64,000 nt of DNA, taken from contig JABMCL010002001.1 in assembly GCA_018857735.1 (NCBI GenBank), positions 108,501-172,500 on the forward strand. Reading direction: 5' to 3'. The notes under the pieces were generated by a model. The model was not told the DNA's origin. It saw nothing but the letters and a program-made list of their open reading frames with translations, and made no database searches. This DNA is from Alviniconcha marisindica. Lineage: Eukaryota; Mollusca; Gastropoda; Provannidae. The position numbers were made by a program, and so were the translations under genes. Shown here one piece after another: positions 1 through 32,088 of this stretch; position 1 is the first letter of the stretch, and each line of letters opens with the position of its first letter.

Positions 1-39
1 AAGATAAGTATAAAGGTCTGGAACTCGGAGGTATCAGAG

Positions 40-335
40 TACCCATCATTTTTCATCACCTCTTCACAGAACAACTCCAACATTATTTTTCATCACTTGA
101 TGAGAAACAGTTCCAATAATACCTCATTGTAGAACAGATCCAGCATAATATTTCTTCACCTCATTGTGAAACAGCTCCAACATAATATTTCACCACCTCA
201 TCACGGAACAGCTCCAACATAATATTTCACCACCTCATCACAGAACAGCTCCAACATAATATTTCATCACCTCATCGTAGAACAGTTCCAATATAATTTC
301 TCATCATCTCATCATAGAACAGCTCCAAACAAGCA
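40..335. repeat. Tandem repeat, ~37-40-bp unit, citron intron 20
   Basis: Roughly seven to nine imperfect copies of a unit containing CACCTCATC, AGAACAGCTCCAA and ATAATATTTC. It lies just beyond the exon 20 donor. No coding signal. Confidence 0.85.
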
Positions 336-410
336 GTCCACCACATACCACCAGTGTCATTCCCCACCTCTGGGATACATTTTTCATTAGTTTTTGGTAT
401 ATTCACACAC

Positions 411-20704
<20,294 letters not shown>

Positions 20705-22193
20705 TGTTGATGGAGGTGACTACTGATCAGAATAGGACGTGATTGGTTCAACCTGGGTGCAGGTACTTTATTCTGCGAATGCAAACATCAAATGATCAAC
20801 ATTTATTGTACAGTCAAAACAAAAATAAAATAAAAAAGATTTCTATGAACAATTTTCCCCCCCTAGTTTTGTCGGAAAATCTGGGATGCATTTTTCGTGC
20901 AAACTGCACATTTCTTTTCAATTTCAGTCAAGTTTAAGTACAGATGTCATTTTTATTCATTTTCACAACAGTACATCCACAATACACCCAATACTAACTT
21001 AGTATCTATAAGTATAACCTCCCTGGATAAATTCCCAACCCTAATCCTAACCTCCCTGCATAAATAATATTAATAAACTGGAAAGAAAATGTGTGCATTT
21101 GCACACAAAAATGCATCCCTGTTTTCCAACACTAAATGCAACTAAACTAAAAAATAACATTGTGGTTTATTTTAACGATTTCATTCAATGCACTCGAGCT
21201 CTTAGATGATTCTTCTTCTTCTTCTTCCAATAATATCCAAGATCATTACTGATATTAATGGTGTGCGAGAAAAAGAAAATGGATTATCCCATTCTCCAAC
21301 ACCACTAAAAGACTACTGTTTTGTACACACAAATCGATCTAGTTTTTAAAAGATTCTTCTGCGAATGCCATTGTGTCAACTGTCATTAGTGTCACTGTCA
21401 AACAATGAAATGAAACATGTTTGTTGTGCACAAACAAAATGTACTGATTGTAATTTGTATCAGTGTATGAATTATGATGCTCAAATATGGTGGAACCATT
21501 GAACTTCTCCATCAAAATCGCAACGACACAGGCTAGTTGCAAAAAATACCTTTCAAGCTGTTTGTCTGCCTCAGTCCAATCGATATGAATATTAACACAA
21601 ATTTCAGACCGTTGACTAGCGTTGTTTTCGCAGTCCGTCCGTCATTTTGAATGTTCGCGGAAGTGTCGTCATCAACCAATCACTGAGCCAGTGGTTTCGT
21701 TCATTTTTACACATCCTCTGTGAAATACTGTCCTCCAGCACGGTTCTGTGACTGATTCTGGTTTAAAACCCAATTCCGACTTTCCCTAAAACTATACAAA
21801 AATATGTCTGATTACTGATAAAACAAGTAAAGAGTACAACAGTATAAACCAGTCGAAATTTGAAAATTTTACCCCCAAAAAGAAATTGTGCGACTGGATT
21901 AAAGGGAGAAAACCGCTGTGTCCCCATTGGCGTTCAGTCCCCTTTCCGTGTCATGAGACATTTCCCCCAGAGTTTTTGTCGTATTATTCGACGCTTGAGA
22001 GCTGTTCAACCGACAGCGAGAATATTTTGTTCTGTACATACAACTACAAGCCAAGTGTGTCTTTGGTTTGCTAACTATGCAAATGCATTTTACTGGTTTT
22101 GTTAGTGTTGTGTCACTGCTTACTGATGTGAAAGGTGTACACTTTCTCTGAAGTGGATGACTTCTGTTAATGTTACAGGCACAACGCAGAACA
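20705..22193. promoter_or_regulatory. Divergent intergenic region, probable promoters of citron kinase and nucleoside hydrolase
   Basis: The two start codons face apart, 1489 bases between them. The part around 21600-21740 is richer in CpG (GTTTTCGCAGTCCGTCCGTC) and holds an ACCAATCAC box. A 5'-UTR acceptor (TTAATGTTACAG, ending 22178) precedes the nucleoside hydrolase ATG. No TATA box or defined start site can be assigned. Confidence 0.35.
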
Positions 22194-22394
22194 ATGTCCG
22201 TAAACGCTTCCGCACAACGCAAAAAGCTGATCCTGGATGTTGACACAGGCGTTGATGATGCACATGCAATAATGCTGGCGCTGTCAAATCCCACAGTGGA
22301 TGTTGTGGCCATCACCTGTGCTAATGGCAATGTCAAGATTGATGACGTCGCTGCCAACACCTTACGGGTGTTGCAAGTCTGTAACAGGATGGAT
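22194..22394 (+). CDS. Nucleoside hydrolase exon 1
   Basis: 67 codons, MSVNASAQRKKLILDVDTGV ... RVLQVCNRMD, donor GTAAGC in phase 0. It contains the metal-binding aspartates. Confidence 0.93.
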
Positions 22395-25300
22395 GTAAGC
22401 TGTGTGTGTTACAAGTGTCTCAAAAAGCGAGACCACAGCTAACACAATGTACAAAATATTAATGTTACTAAAGCTTACATCAGAATAAAATGCACGCGCC
22501 CACGGTTAAAATGGTACATAACAATTACAATATAACGCTCTGTATGAGAAGCAAGACACACTCAAAGACTAGCAATAAAACAATCGGCGCAAACCTTCAC
22601 CTGGGGCGCATTATCTAGTTGCAGCATCACTGATAAAGTGATACCAAGTAGTCTATGAATATAACTTAGCTTCTACAATACACAATACTTAAGTTAATTT
22701 CAACCCAAAATGAACACTAAACATGAAGTCAGCTAAGCAAAATACTATACGACAAAGCATGATCAACACAGAATTACTTTAATCAAGTCAAAACAACGAT
22801 TCACTACTATTCACTAGTACTAAACAGAGAATAAGCCGTGCAAACAACGGCTATAAAAAAATAGACCTAGAGAGGCATTGGCTACAGATTAAGCTCAATC
22901 CTGTGTCTAAATAAACAACTCGCACACATTCTAAAATCTAACAGATGCCAAATTACATTACACATGGCTTTGGTGCATAAAAAGGAAGTAGGTAAACAAC
23001 AAGCAATCAAAATATGACGGGGTGGGGGGGGGAAACTAGGTTTGAATCTGATACACAGCTCCGGCGGCTATCGCCGGTCAGCTGTGTGAAGGCCATGTGG
23101 TATTACGCTACACACAGCGCTTCAAAACAAAAGCGTCGTCTGCTCCGGTTCCTGGGTTACTAACAGTACAGTGATAAAATTGCATGGATCTAATAACCTG
23201 GGCGGGATTACCGTTAAAACGTGTACAAAGAGCACTTGCTCATACAAGCAAGACTGTTGTCAAAGTCATGCATGTCTGTAAGTGCAAATGTATGGATCTT
23301 AGTATTACGAATGTCATGTCTGTGTCCATTTCAAAAAGGGTTGTTGATCTCCAACTTTGATTCAGTATGAGTGCAAATCATATAGTGTACCCACTGCACT
23401 GTTTCAAGGGAGAGTAGCAGAATACATTTTGATAAAGAATTATTTGAGAGAAAGAAAAAAATCTCACACGGACCATAACTTTGATTGTTGGCATTTGATC
23501 ATACATACCCAGCCTGACAAATTATTTAAATTCATGTTCATTATTTTCCTGTATATTCTTTTGTAATACCTTAAATATCAGTTGCACATGACTCTGTACA
23601 TTAGGTACTCAGTTATAAAACTTTTTAGAGAAATAGTTAATATAATATATATACTGATCTAACACTACAGTAACACTGATAATTATTATACTGAAATGGC
23701 TTGCATGTATTGTACAATTGTTGCTCTTTTTAGTGCACAGTTATTTTGGAGGTGGTACTGATACTGAAGGATCAGGTCTGGACTCCCTCTTCCCCTCCTT
23801 CTGGGACCTCAGTCCTCACAAATAGTACTTGCCTCCACAGGGTAGAACTCTAACAACACAAACAGCAATGTTGCTTGTGGAACAGGGATTCAAACCTGCC
23901 ACCTCTCAGTGCCTACTCTGTTGACTTCACCACTTCTTGCACTTTGTGTTCAGGTACCAGTGTACAAAGGAGCTGCTCGGTCCCTGCTTGGCAAGATTTC
24001 CCAGTTTAATAATTTTTCTGGCCCAGCCTGGAACGTCCCTGTGGATCTGAACTGTCTACAGTCAGAACATGCTGCAAACGCTCTTGTACATCTCACTAAC
24101 CAGTTCCCAGGTTAGCTGGCTGAATGATGAAGTATGATAGAAACATTTTACATGTGCAGATTTAATGGTATGACAGAACTTGTTAAACCTGGGGAATATG
24201 CACTCATGGGGCACACATGCATGCACACACAGACATGCACACACACCCCCCCCCATTCATACATGCACAATTCATACATGCACAATCATATATATATGTA
24301 TCTGTGTGTGTGTATACGTCATACACTCACACACATGCACATTGCATAAATACACTTATACTTGAGTATGCTGACACAATTTGATGATGCCTTACATCCT
24401 TAGAAACTGTATTGTTTATTGTGGTGGGTGGGGGGGGGGAGGGAGCCTAGGTTTACCTCCCTGTTCACACAGCTCCTAAGCTCTGACTTACCAACATCTT
24501 CTTCTTCTTAGACTGGCTTTATATTGGTTTCTCTTGCATGGTACTAAGAATACACCGACCAACATCTTAGACTGGCTTAATATTGGCTTCTCTTGCATGG
24601 TACTAAGAACACACTGACACACAGACATACACACACTTATGCGTCCACCAATGTACTGAACTAGACTGATGTGTCCAGTGAATCTATAGAGGCAATAATG
24701 CTACTTTGTAACTTAAAGTAAATCATGTTTAAGTTAATGAAGTACAAAATTCAAGAAAGGAGCAAACCAGATTGTCATGTTTAAAAACAAAAAAGTGACA
24801 GGTTGAGGATTTTGCTTGTACTTTGACCCAGCCAGTTCCGTAAACTGCTTGAATATTATTTTTTCTGCAGGTCAGATCACACTGGTGGCATTAGCTCCCT
24901 TGACCAATGTTGCCTTGGCTGTGAACCTTGACCCAGAGTTTCCAAAGAAACTGAAAGAAATCATCATCATGGGAGGTAACACTGAGGGTAAGAACAGTAA
25001 CTGATTGTCAATTTCTATCTAATCCACATTACCAGTTCAGGTCGCTTTAGTCACGCGTGTGACTCCGGCTTATGACATGTTTTTTGGTCTTTTGTTGTTG
25101 TAGTTGTTTGTGTTCCATTTAATTATCCCAGAAAGAAAATTGAGTGGTTGTTGCCTATAAAGCTCACAAAGTGTTTCCTGAAAGGAAGTATACTCTCAGC
25201 AGTTTTGAACAGCTGGAACAAGAAATCATAATCAACTGTGTACAAAATAACTGGCTAGTTTCGGAACTTGACAGCCAACTTTTATCTTTCTTTTTCTCCC

Positions 25301-26450
25301 TCTTTAAAAAAAAAATGTTTTGAATATGTATGCACAGCTAATTGTCAGTTTTTTAGATGTGCAGTTACATATTAGATATGTCTTCTGTGGCACATTTTGT
25401 TCTGCATATGTCACTTGGTGAATTGTTTGCAGTATTGGTGCCGAAATATAGATTCTGATTAGTAACAAATTTGTAGGTGTCAACCACTAACAGCGTTCTA
25501 GATTAAGATAGTACAGTAATAATGTAACAGTTTAGTTATATCAGATGTTCAAATATATAAACTGAAGTGAAAAGATAAAATTATTAACAAGCCCAATGTT
25601 ACTGAAAAATGTGTGTCTGTGTTCCAGGAAGGGGGCGTGTCAGTCCATGTGCAGAGTTCAACTTTCTCAGTGACCCCGAGGCTGCTTCCATTGTTCTTGC
25701 CAGCATGAATAATATTCGCTTATTACCATATGAAGTCTGTTGCCATCACAATCTATCTTGGGTAAAAAAATCGTTTGCACAAATTTTGTTTTATTTCAGC
25801 TTTACAAATGCTGTGATACTTTTTTGTTTTGTTTTCCTACCTATATCAAGTGAAAAGCTAAGGCCAGTGCATGTTGTTGTTTGTTGTTGTTCACTTTTAT
25901 ATGGTGCCATTCTCCACTCTCAAGCAGACTCACTGCACTTTCGTTGCACTTGATTCTAAATGGGTGACTTGTCGCTTTTTTATAGCACATTTTGAATATC
26001 CACTGAATTGGTGCACTTACAGTGCTTTGCTCGTTACATGGCTGGTGCCACATGAAATTGCTGCCATCTTGGCATGTTCTGTGTACACCATACAACCATG
26101 CACCATGTCACATCACTTCTTGCAATGCCACATGCACAGAGGTTTAGCTGTAACCTACACTTTTTGCAGAATGGGATCTTTTACGTGCAACAGTGGTAAC
26201 ACATGGGTAGATTGAGGACTGAAATAAGAGTACTTTTGACACTGGAGAAGAACATTCTCCCCCTGCTTCTGCTGGGACTTGAACCCACAACCTTTTGATC
26301 GCAAGTCCAGTGCTCGAACCACCAAGCTAGCCCCACTCCCCAGTGTGTGTGTCGACTGTACACTGTACTTTTGATTGGTAGTCCGACTTCAAGGAATGGG
26401 ACAGTGTCAGTGAAGATCATATGTACTCTAATATTTGCTCAAATAGTTCA

Positions 26451-26494
<44 letters not shown>

Positions 26495-26947
26495 AGGTAT
26501 GTGTGTGTGCATACATGTATTTTGTGCATGTCTGTGCATGCATGAATGTGTTTGTGTATGAGTGCACATGTAATTTCCTGGCAACACACATAAAAGTTAA
26601 AGTTGTGAATTACGTTGCAGGACTTCATGGAAGAGTGGATTGGGGGCGCCACCCCAAACTCAAAATTTCTCCGGGACTCCCTTGAATTTGATGTGCCAGC
26701 TGCAAAAGAATCAGGCCGTAAAGGTTACAGGACATGTGACGGCTATGCTATGGCCACGGTCATTGATCCAAGTATTGTGACAGAAGAGGAAAAGTCTTAT
26801 GCAACTGTGGAACTGGCTGGCTGGCTGACCAGAGGTCAGATGGTTGTGGACTGGTCTGGTGTGCTAAAGAAAGATAAGAACGTTTCGCTGATGATGAGGC
26901 TGGATATGGTGAAGATGCAGCAACTGCTCCGCTCTATGATTTTGTGA
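22194..26947 (+). CDS. Inosine-uridine preferring nucleoside hydrolase, complete, 5 exons
   Basis: Cleaves the N-glycosidic bond of ribonucleosides to a base and ribose (nucleoside salvage), presumably cytosolic. Exons 22194-22394, 23954-24110, 24871-24987, 25628-25761 and 26621-26947 join in phase to 311 residues, the normal family length. The N-terminus has the calcium/ribose motif DVDTGVDD (residues 15-22); APLTNVALA and IIIMGGNTEG are in the middle; the C-terminal half has TCDGYAMA (241-248) and QMVVDW. Cys242 sits where protozoan enzymes have the catalytic His, as in the Cys-containing group of animal and bacterial homologues. Upstream ATG 22170 lies before a likely 5'-UTR splice acceptor, so 22194 is preferred. 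No signal peptide. Introns contain two SINE-like elements. Confidence 0.94.
22395..23739. other. Nucleoside hydrolase intron 1, left part: no feature recognised
   Basis: AT-rich, with a G run near 23022 and a short hairpin CTCCGGCGGCTATCGCCGG near 23060. I see no coding potential on either strand. Confidence 0.6.
23740..23945 (-). mobile_element. tRNA-derived SINE-like element in nucleoside hydrolase intron 1
   Basis: On the minus strand AAGTGGTGAAGTCAACAGAG then GGTTTGAATCCCTG form a box A/box B-like pair 35-40 bases apart, as in tRNA-derived SINE heads. It ends a few bases before the exon 2 acceptor. Confidence 0.4.
23954..24110 (+). CDS. Nucleoside hydrolase exon 2
   Basis: VPVYKGAARSLLGKISQFNN through VHLTNQFP plus one base; acceptor TTGTGTTCAG, donor GTTAGC. 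Confidence 0.92.
24497..24620. repeat. Two-copy ~70-bp duplication, nucleoside hydrolase intron 2
   Basis: ACCAACATCTT..TTAGACTGGCTT..ATTGG..TCTCTTGCATGGTACTAAGAA occurs twice. The rest of 24111-24870 has CA/TG-rich and G-rich simple sequence only. Intron 3 (24988-25627) shows nothing recognised. Confidence 0.75.
24871..24987 (+). CDS. Nucleoside hydrolase exon 3
   Basis: GQITLVALAPLTNVALAVNL through IIIMGGNTE; acceptor TTTTTTCTGCAG, donor GTAAGA. Matches the family core. Confidence 0.93.
25628..25761 (+). CDS. Nucleoside hydrolase exon 4
   Basis: GRGRVSPCAEFNFLSDPEAA through YEVCCHHNLSW, with the AEFN-DPEAA signature. Acceptor GTGTTCCAG, donor GTAAAA, phase 0. Confidence 0.93.
25880..26336 (-). 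mobile_element. tRNA-derived SINE, near full length, in nucleoside hydrolase intron 4
   Basis: The minus strand starts GGGGCTAGCTTGGTGGTTCG (box A) and has GGTTGTGGGTTCAAGTCCCA (box B), the head of a tRNA-derived SINE. The body contains GCACGTAAAAGATCCC, and the tail ends near GAATGGCACCATATAAAAGT. The tail half is shared with 44020-44190. Confidence 0.7.
26455..26492. repeat. (GT)n microsatellite
   Basis: About 18 GT units in the last intron of the nucleoside hydrolase gene. Confidence 0.95.
26621..26947 (+). CDS. Nucleoside hydrolase exon 5 (stop)
   Basis: DFMEEWIGGATPNSKFLRDS through LLRSMIL and stop TGA. It contains TCDGYAMA and VELAGWLTRGQMVVDW. Confidence 0.94.
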   Translation, partial: DFMEEWIGGATPNSKFLRDSLEFDVPAAKESGRKGYRTCDGYAMATVIDPSIVTEEEKSYATVELAGWLTRGQMVVDWSGVLKKDKNVSLMMRLDMVKMQQLLRSMIL

Positions 26948-26984
26948 GTGTAGTGGTGACCAGGGCCTTTTAATACAGTGGAAC

Positions 26985-27550
26985 TCATAGTGAAAAACTG
27001 TCTCGATGAGAGACCACCCTAATGAGAGACCACCCAGCTGAGAGACCACCCTAATGAGAGATCGCCCCGATGAGACTACCATGATGAAAGACTGCCCTGA
27101 TGAGAGACCACCCTGATTAAACACCACCCTGATTAAAGACCACCTTGATAAGAGACCACTGATTAAAGACCACTGATGAGAGACCACCCTGATGAAAGAC
27201 TGCCCTGATGAGAGACCATCCTGATGAAAGACCACCCTGATGAAAGACTACACTGTTGAGAGACCACCTGGATGAAAGACCACCCTGATGAGAGACCAGC
27301 CTGATGAGAGACCACCCTGATGAAAGACCACCCTGATGAGAGACCACCCTGATGAGAGACCACCCTGATGAGAGACCACCCTGATGAGAGACCACCCTGA
27401 CTAAAGACTACCCTGATGAGAGACCACCATAATTAAAGATCACCCTGATGAGAGACCACCCTGGATGAGAGACCACCCTGATTAAAGACCTCCCTGAGAG
27501 ACCACCATGATGAGGAACTGCCCTGATGAGAGACCACTCTATTGGAAGAC
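26985..27550. repeat. 16-18-bp minisatellite downstream of nucleoside hydrolase
   Basis: More than 30 copies of a unit like CCCTGATGAGAGACCA, variable in length, probably in or beyond the 3' UTR. Minus-strand ORFs here are repeat artefacts. No AATAAA is seen before 28000. Confidence 0.93.
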
Positions 27551-28439
27551 CACCCCTTTTTTAAGAGCGGAATTTCTTTGCGACACCTTCCCCTTCAGAT
27601 TCCTTGATAATGGACCCCTCAGCAAGGACCAGCTCACCTGCATGAGTTGAGACTGTGAACCTCTTTATATGGTGGTCTGCTGTGCAGTTTGCAGAGTTCA
27701 CAACTTCATGGCAGCTTTCTTTTTTTAAACACTCTATTATTCTCTCTCTGTCTGTGCGTGTGTACATGTCTGTGGGTGCATGTGTGTGTGTGTGTGCGTT
27801 TCTGTTGGGAAGATGGAAAACTGCATATCTGTCATGGCGTGCTGTCTTTCTACGCAAATACATGCAGCACAGTTGTGATGATGTCAGTTTATGTGTGCTT
27901 TTCATTTTATTGTGTAGCTCATGTTTACAACAGTTGCTTTTGTTTTTAAAATGTAGTGCATGATATTTGATGTGTGTGTGTAAACATATTACAGCACTGT
28001 GACAATTTTGAGCTTGTTTGACATGAAGCTTTTATATTCCAGGTTTACAACATGTTCCTTGAATTTAAAAGTGCAATGTGTCCTTCCCTCTACTGTGGTG
28101 TGGTATATGTTTTGCCACAAATTTCTCTGATAAGATAATCATGGATGTTAAATCCCCTGGTTATAAAAAAATACACCAGATCTTTAATGCTTTATCCTCC
28201 ACCCTCTGTGTTTGCTTGTGCGTGCCTGTGTGTGTGCATGCGTGCATGTATGCATGTGTGTGTGTGCGCACAAGCATATTTCTCAAGTCTACTGGGACAG
28301 ACATGCACCACCGGTACTTGCTTGTTGGTGGGGCTCCTCCTCCTTTTGTTTCTTTATGTAGAACCTTTCTGGTCATTAAGGTGCTTCTTTCTCACTGCCT
28401 TTGTGTGGAAAGCTTTTTTTCCTCTCTCTCTTTTGTCTG

Positions 28440-28444
28440 TTTTC

Positions 28445-28482
<38 letters not shown>

Positions 28483-28485
28483 TGC
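28440..28485. repeat. (CT)n(CA)n compound microsatellite
   Basis: CT run followed by CA run. 27551-29290 is otherwise without a gene I can support. Confidence 0.9.
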
Positions 28486-29299
28486 GCAGCACACACACAA
28501 ACAGTAAATCTGGTAAGGCTAAAATCACGTGCTCACTTTGGTTCTTCTTCCACATTTACACTGCCCAATGCATGAACCTACATATTAATTATTATATGTA
28601 GGCCCATGGCCCAATGCACACAGACTGACTCAGCAGCCTAAACTGACCAATGAGGCTGCAGACGCTGCTCTTGAGCAAAGATAAGTCAGTTGCAGAAATG
28701 TAAAGTGCTCGTGCTCGCCATTGCCAGCTGCGTGTCTCGTGCTGTCTGAGAGATGCTGGAGATTGTTCAGTAGTGGGTCGCAGAACTGTGAGTGACACTG
28801 ACTGTTAAAATACTGGAGGTTGTTCAGTAATAGACCGCACAACTGAGTGACACTGACTCAGTGAGATGCGACTGATAAGCCTATCAGACTGTGCAGGTGA
28901 CTAAAATACACTGATGTCACACGGCCACTCAGTTTGACAGCCAGTTGAGTGGCCGACAGTTCAGAATCACCAGAATCATCCGTGAACTGATTCTCGCTCA
29001 CCTGAGGTCATCCACACTGATCATACATGAGTAACAAAGACTGGGGGAGAAAATGTCAGATCAGTAGATCTTTCAAACATTATGTCCAATGTCGGACCTC
29101 CTGTGTGTGTGTGTCAGTCAGAACTGATGTCAGTGGGCAGTTCAGTTAGTCTTTCTCTCTCCTGACACTTCTATTCCACATTATCCCATGGTATCAGAAA
29201 AAACAAAGGTCACACTGTTCTATCATATAGGGCATCTTGTGGAATATCAATATCCTCTTGTAGGACACCCAGTGGCAGCAGTGCACACATGTTCACGTG

Positions 29300-29490
29300 T
29301 GTGAATGAGTCATTGTGTGTGTGTGTGTGTTTGTGTCAGTGTAGTGTGTGTGTTTGTGTCAGTGTAGTGTGTGTGTTTGTGTCAGTGTAGTGTGTATGTG
29401 TGTTTGTGTTAGTGTAATGTGTGTGTGTGTCAGTGTAATGTGTGTGTGTGTGTGTGTATGTGTGTCACATGCATGCCTGAGAGAGCAAGT

Positions 29491-29538
<48 letters not shown>

Positions 29539-29540
29539 CA
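29300..29540. repeat. (GT)n-rich repeats followed by (GA)n
   Basis: GTGTGTTTGTGTCAGTGTAG repeats several times, then about 20 GA units (29494-29536). Confidence 0.92.
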
Positions 29541-29941
29541 CATGGTCTATTATTTCCAGGCTTTAAGCCCATTGAGCCTGGGGAGGGGCAAAGGAATCAT
29601 CACAAACACCAAACGAAGTACACATGAATACATTTTGAATATCATGGATACCACCATGTTATTTTGAAAGTCTGATCACGATATGTTCAGTCTGTCACAG
29701 ATATTGCCACACTTGCCACAAATCAAACGGTTCATGGTTCACCAAATGTCCACAGATTTTTGCTGCTGTAGTCTTGTTTCTGGGTTGCAGCTTTGGCATG
29801 TGCTATCACTATCAGCTCAGTTCAGTGTTGTGTAGAGTGGGTTGTTCACACACTGTGTTGTTGTATGATGTGACAGCAGAATTCAATGTGTTGTTTCATC
29901 TTGTTGATGTGGTCTGCATAGCTGAGAGGGTCTACCTCTGG

Positions 29942-31086
29942 CTATCTTTTCACACAGTCAGTAGTCCTGTTTAAATGATCCATCTCATCTTTCAGTTCAG
30001 ATGGGAACCAATCCTTCACGACACCTGTTTTCAAGTCATACTCAAACACAATTCCAGCAGTCAGTGCATACAAAGAATATTTGCCGTATCGATGGTCACA
30101 AACCACTTTCTGTACTGTGTGGTTTTCAGCAGATGCCATAACTGCATTTCTCTCCTCCTCTTCAAGAGTAGACAAGTAGTAACCTATGGCACCACGTTGC
30201 TCCTCCCAGAACTGGCGAATCTGATCTTTACCCTCTTCCACAGTTCCACTATGCACATCACTAAACATCTCGTGTGTCGTCTCAGAGAAACTGTCACTTT
30301 GTTCTTTATCAGGATCATGTTCTTTGGGTATCACCTCTTCCACAGTTCTATTAAAGTACTATGCACATCACTAAAAATCTCGTGTGTCGTCTCAGAGAAA
30401 CTGTCACTTTGTTCTTTATCAGGATCATGTTTTTTGGATATCACATATGCTTCCTGTCCATTTTCGCTATCGTCTGAACTGTCATCGTCGATCGTTGAGG
30501 GTGGGTCTGACTGGGTCAGTAGTTGGGCTTTCAGACAACGCAAGGTTTGTGTCAGTTTGTGTGGAAGAAATATCGTCTTTACTTGGTTTCACTGATTGTT
30601 CTTGGGCGAGCAGTTGCTGCTGTCTTGTCATAGAGCGGCGAGTGTCACGTCTCAGTTTGCTTGGTGACTTTGCGGAATCGTGCAAAGCGCACCGATCGGC
30701 TCGGGTCGGGTCTAGCAGTGGCTGCTGACGGTGTTGTCACTGTCCCATCTGATGACCAGAGTTGTTGCTTTTCCCTTACCGTGAACGTCCCATGATGTAA
30801 GATGGCATTCTGTTATCAGTATTTCAAGCACAGACTGAAGAGTAAACGGAAGGCACCCTTTATTCATCTTTTCCGTTGGCAGAAATCCAAAATATGGTAC
30901 AGAATAGCAGAGCTCCAAATTAGTTGCAGCTCTTTGGTGGCCTGGGGCAGAGAACTGACCGAGAAAGTAGGAGTGATTCACCTTCAGTCTCACAATCGCC
31001 TCTAGCACACTCCCCGGCCACACCGTGTATCCGCGTTCCGAAACGTTCAGCAGGCCCAGCCGGAGGAGGCAGAAGCGAAACGTCAA
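29942..31086 (-). pseudogene. Unrecognised broken protein-coding gene (three open segments plus tail in alternating frames)
   Basis: Four minus-strand open stretches lie end to end in alternating frames: 31086-30712 (SERGYTVWPGSVLEAIVRLK ... TTLVIRWDS), 30685-30482 (AKSPSKLRRDTRRSMTRQQQ), 30543-30331 (acidic, DDDSSDDSENGQEAY) and 30343-29942 (WEEQRGAIGYYLSTLEEEER ... FEYDLKTGVVKDWFPSELKD). Composition looks protein-like rather than random. A 110-bp tandem duplication (30247-30356 and 30357-30466) repeats DPDKEQSDSFSETTHE and shifts the frame, since 110 is not a multiple of three. I do not recognise the family. Either a decayed gene or retrogene, or a gene whose short introns I cannot place. 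Confidence 0.45.
30247..30466. repeat. 110-bp tandem duplication
   Basis: Both halves contain ATGCACATCACTAAA, CTCGTGTGTCGTCTCAGAGA and TTGTTCTTTATCAGGATCAT, with few differences, so the duplication is recent. Confidence 0.93.
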
Positions 31087-31624
31087 TCCGCGTAAACTAC
31101 ACTGATTTACGTCAAATGTAGGTATTGCACAGCTAACAGATCATCATGGTTGGAACGGGGAAGCTTTTCCGCCGTGTCCTTTGGTATAAATTTCATGTCA
31201 TCAGATTTCATGTACACCTCACAATCAACATTTGCATAAGTTTTTTATTTCGGCCTTTTGCAGGCAAAATTGCACTTTCTTCAAAATCGACAGGAGAACG
31301 CAGTCACTTGGTGCATTTTGGTTACTTTCACTATGTTATTAAATATCTCATGGGTGATATGATGATGGACTATCACTGTCTAAGAGTATTTAGAAGTCGC
31401 GATAGAAGGATAGGAAAACACTCGCCCGGTTTTTCTGTGTTCCGAACCAGAGTGCATGGCTGTTCCGATGCTGAGCCGTGCCGTGTTCCGATCCAGAGCG
31501 GCATCTTCGTGGAGATCGTTCCCGGTTTTGACAGTTAACTTAAGTCATGCCAGACAGGTTACTCGGTTACGAGGTCTGAGGATTCCATGTTACAGATGTA
31601 GATGTCTGCAGTGACTGAGGGGAG

Positions 31625-31922
31625 TGTTATGTCAGTTCTTTCTATTGTTAGTTAGACGTACAACATAATCAATAAAAGAACTGCGGACATCATGTTTTTA
31701 CTACTGTATTTTACTAAATAATGCTATGGTAAAAAGTAAAGAGAAGGAAGGAAGCGGTCTGCTTGGGGGTGGAATGCCAAGTGCCCTCCCGACGGGGAAA
31801 CGCGTACCTTTGTCTTGAAGCCTTTACCAAATAAGGACATTACGGTCTAGACACTAAAGGAACCACTAAGCATAAGCGCTTTACATAGTTACTTTTACTA
31901 GCTCTAAACTCTTTACATTACA
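31625..31922 (-). mobile_element. 3' LTR of the Ty3/gypsy element
   Basis: On the minus strand this 298-bp block starts TGTAATGT and ends ACATAACA, near-perfect inverted termini. It follows directly on a purine-rich polypurine tract (31923-31936). That placement downstream of pol fits a 3' LTR. Confidence 0.75.
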
Positions 31923-31936
31923 CTTCCTTCCCCCTT
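31923..31936 (-). promoter_or_regulatory. Polypurine tract of the retrotransposon
   Basis: Minus strand AAGGGGGAAGGAAG directly before the LTR TGTAATGT, the priming site for plus-strand DNA synthesis. Confidence 0.75.
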
Positions 31937-32088
31937 AACGAAGGCGATACTACCGCGAACGAATGTAGTGGCCCAAGATGCCCGATACAATTTCCACACG
32001 GTGGATCTCATGCAACCGACAATAGCTCAGTTAGCTGTTATGATTGTCCTTTGAAGCACTGTCTCGGATCGAGTGAGTCAATGCACAT

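Noticed and set aside
26275..26336. tRNA gene
   Set aside because: Box A and box B are present but the cloverleaf is degenerate and a SINE body follows; better explained as a tRNA-derived SINE head.
26985..27550. Hammerhead-ribozyme-like CTGATGA and GAAAG motifs in the 16-18-bp array
   Set aside because: The motifs fall at repeat spacing without the required stems or cleavage site; coincidence of the unit sequence.
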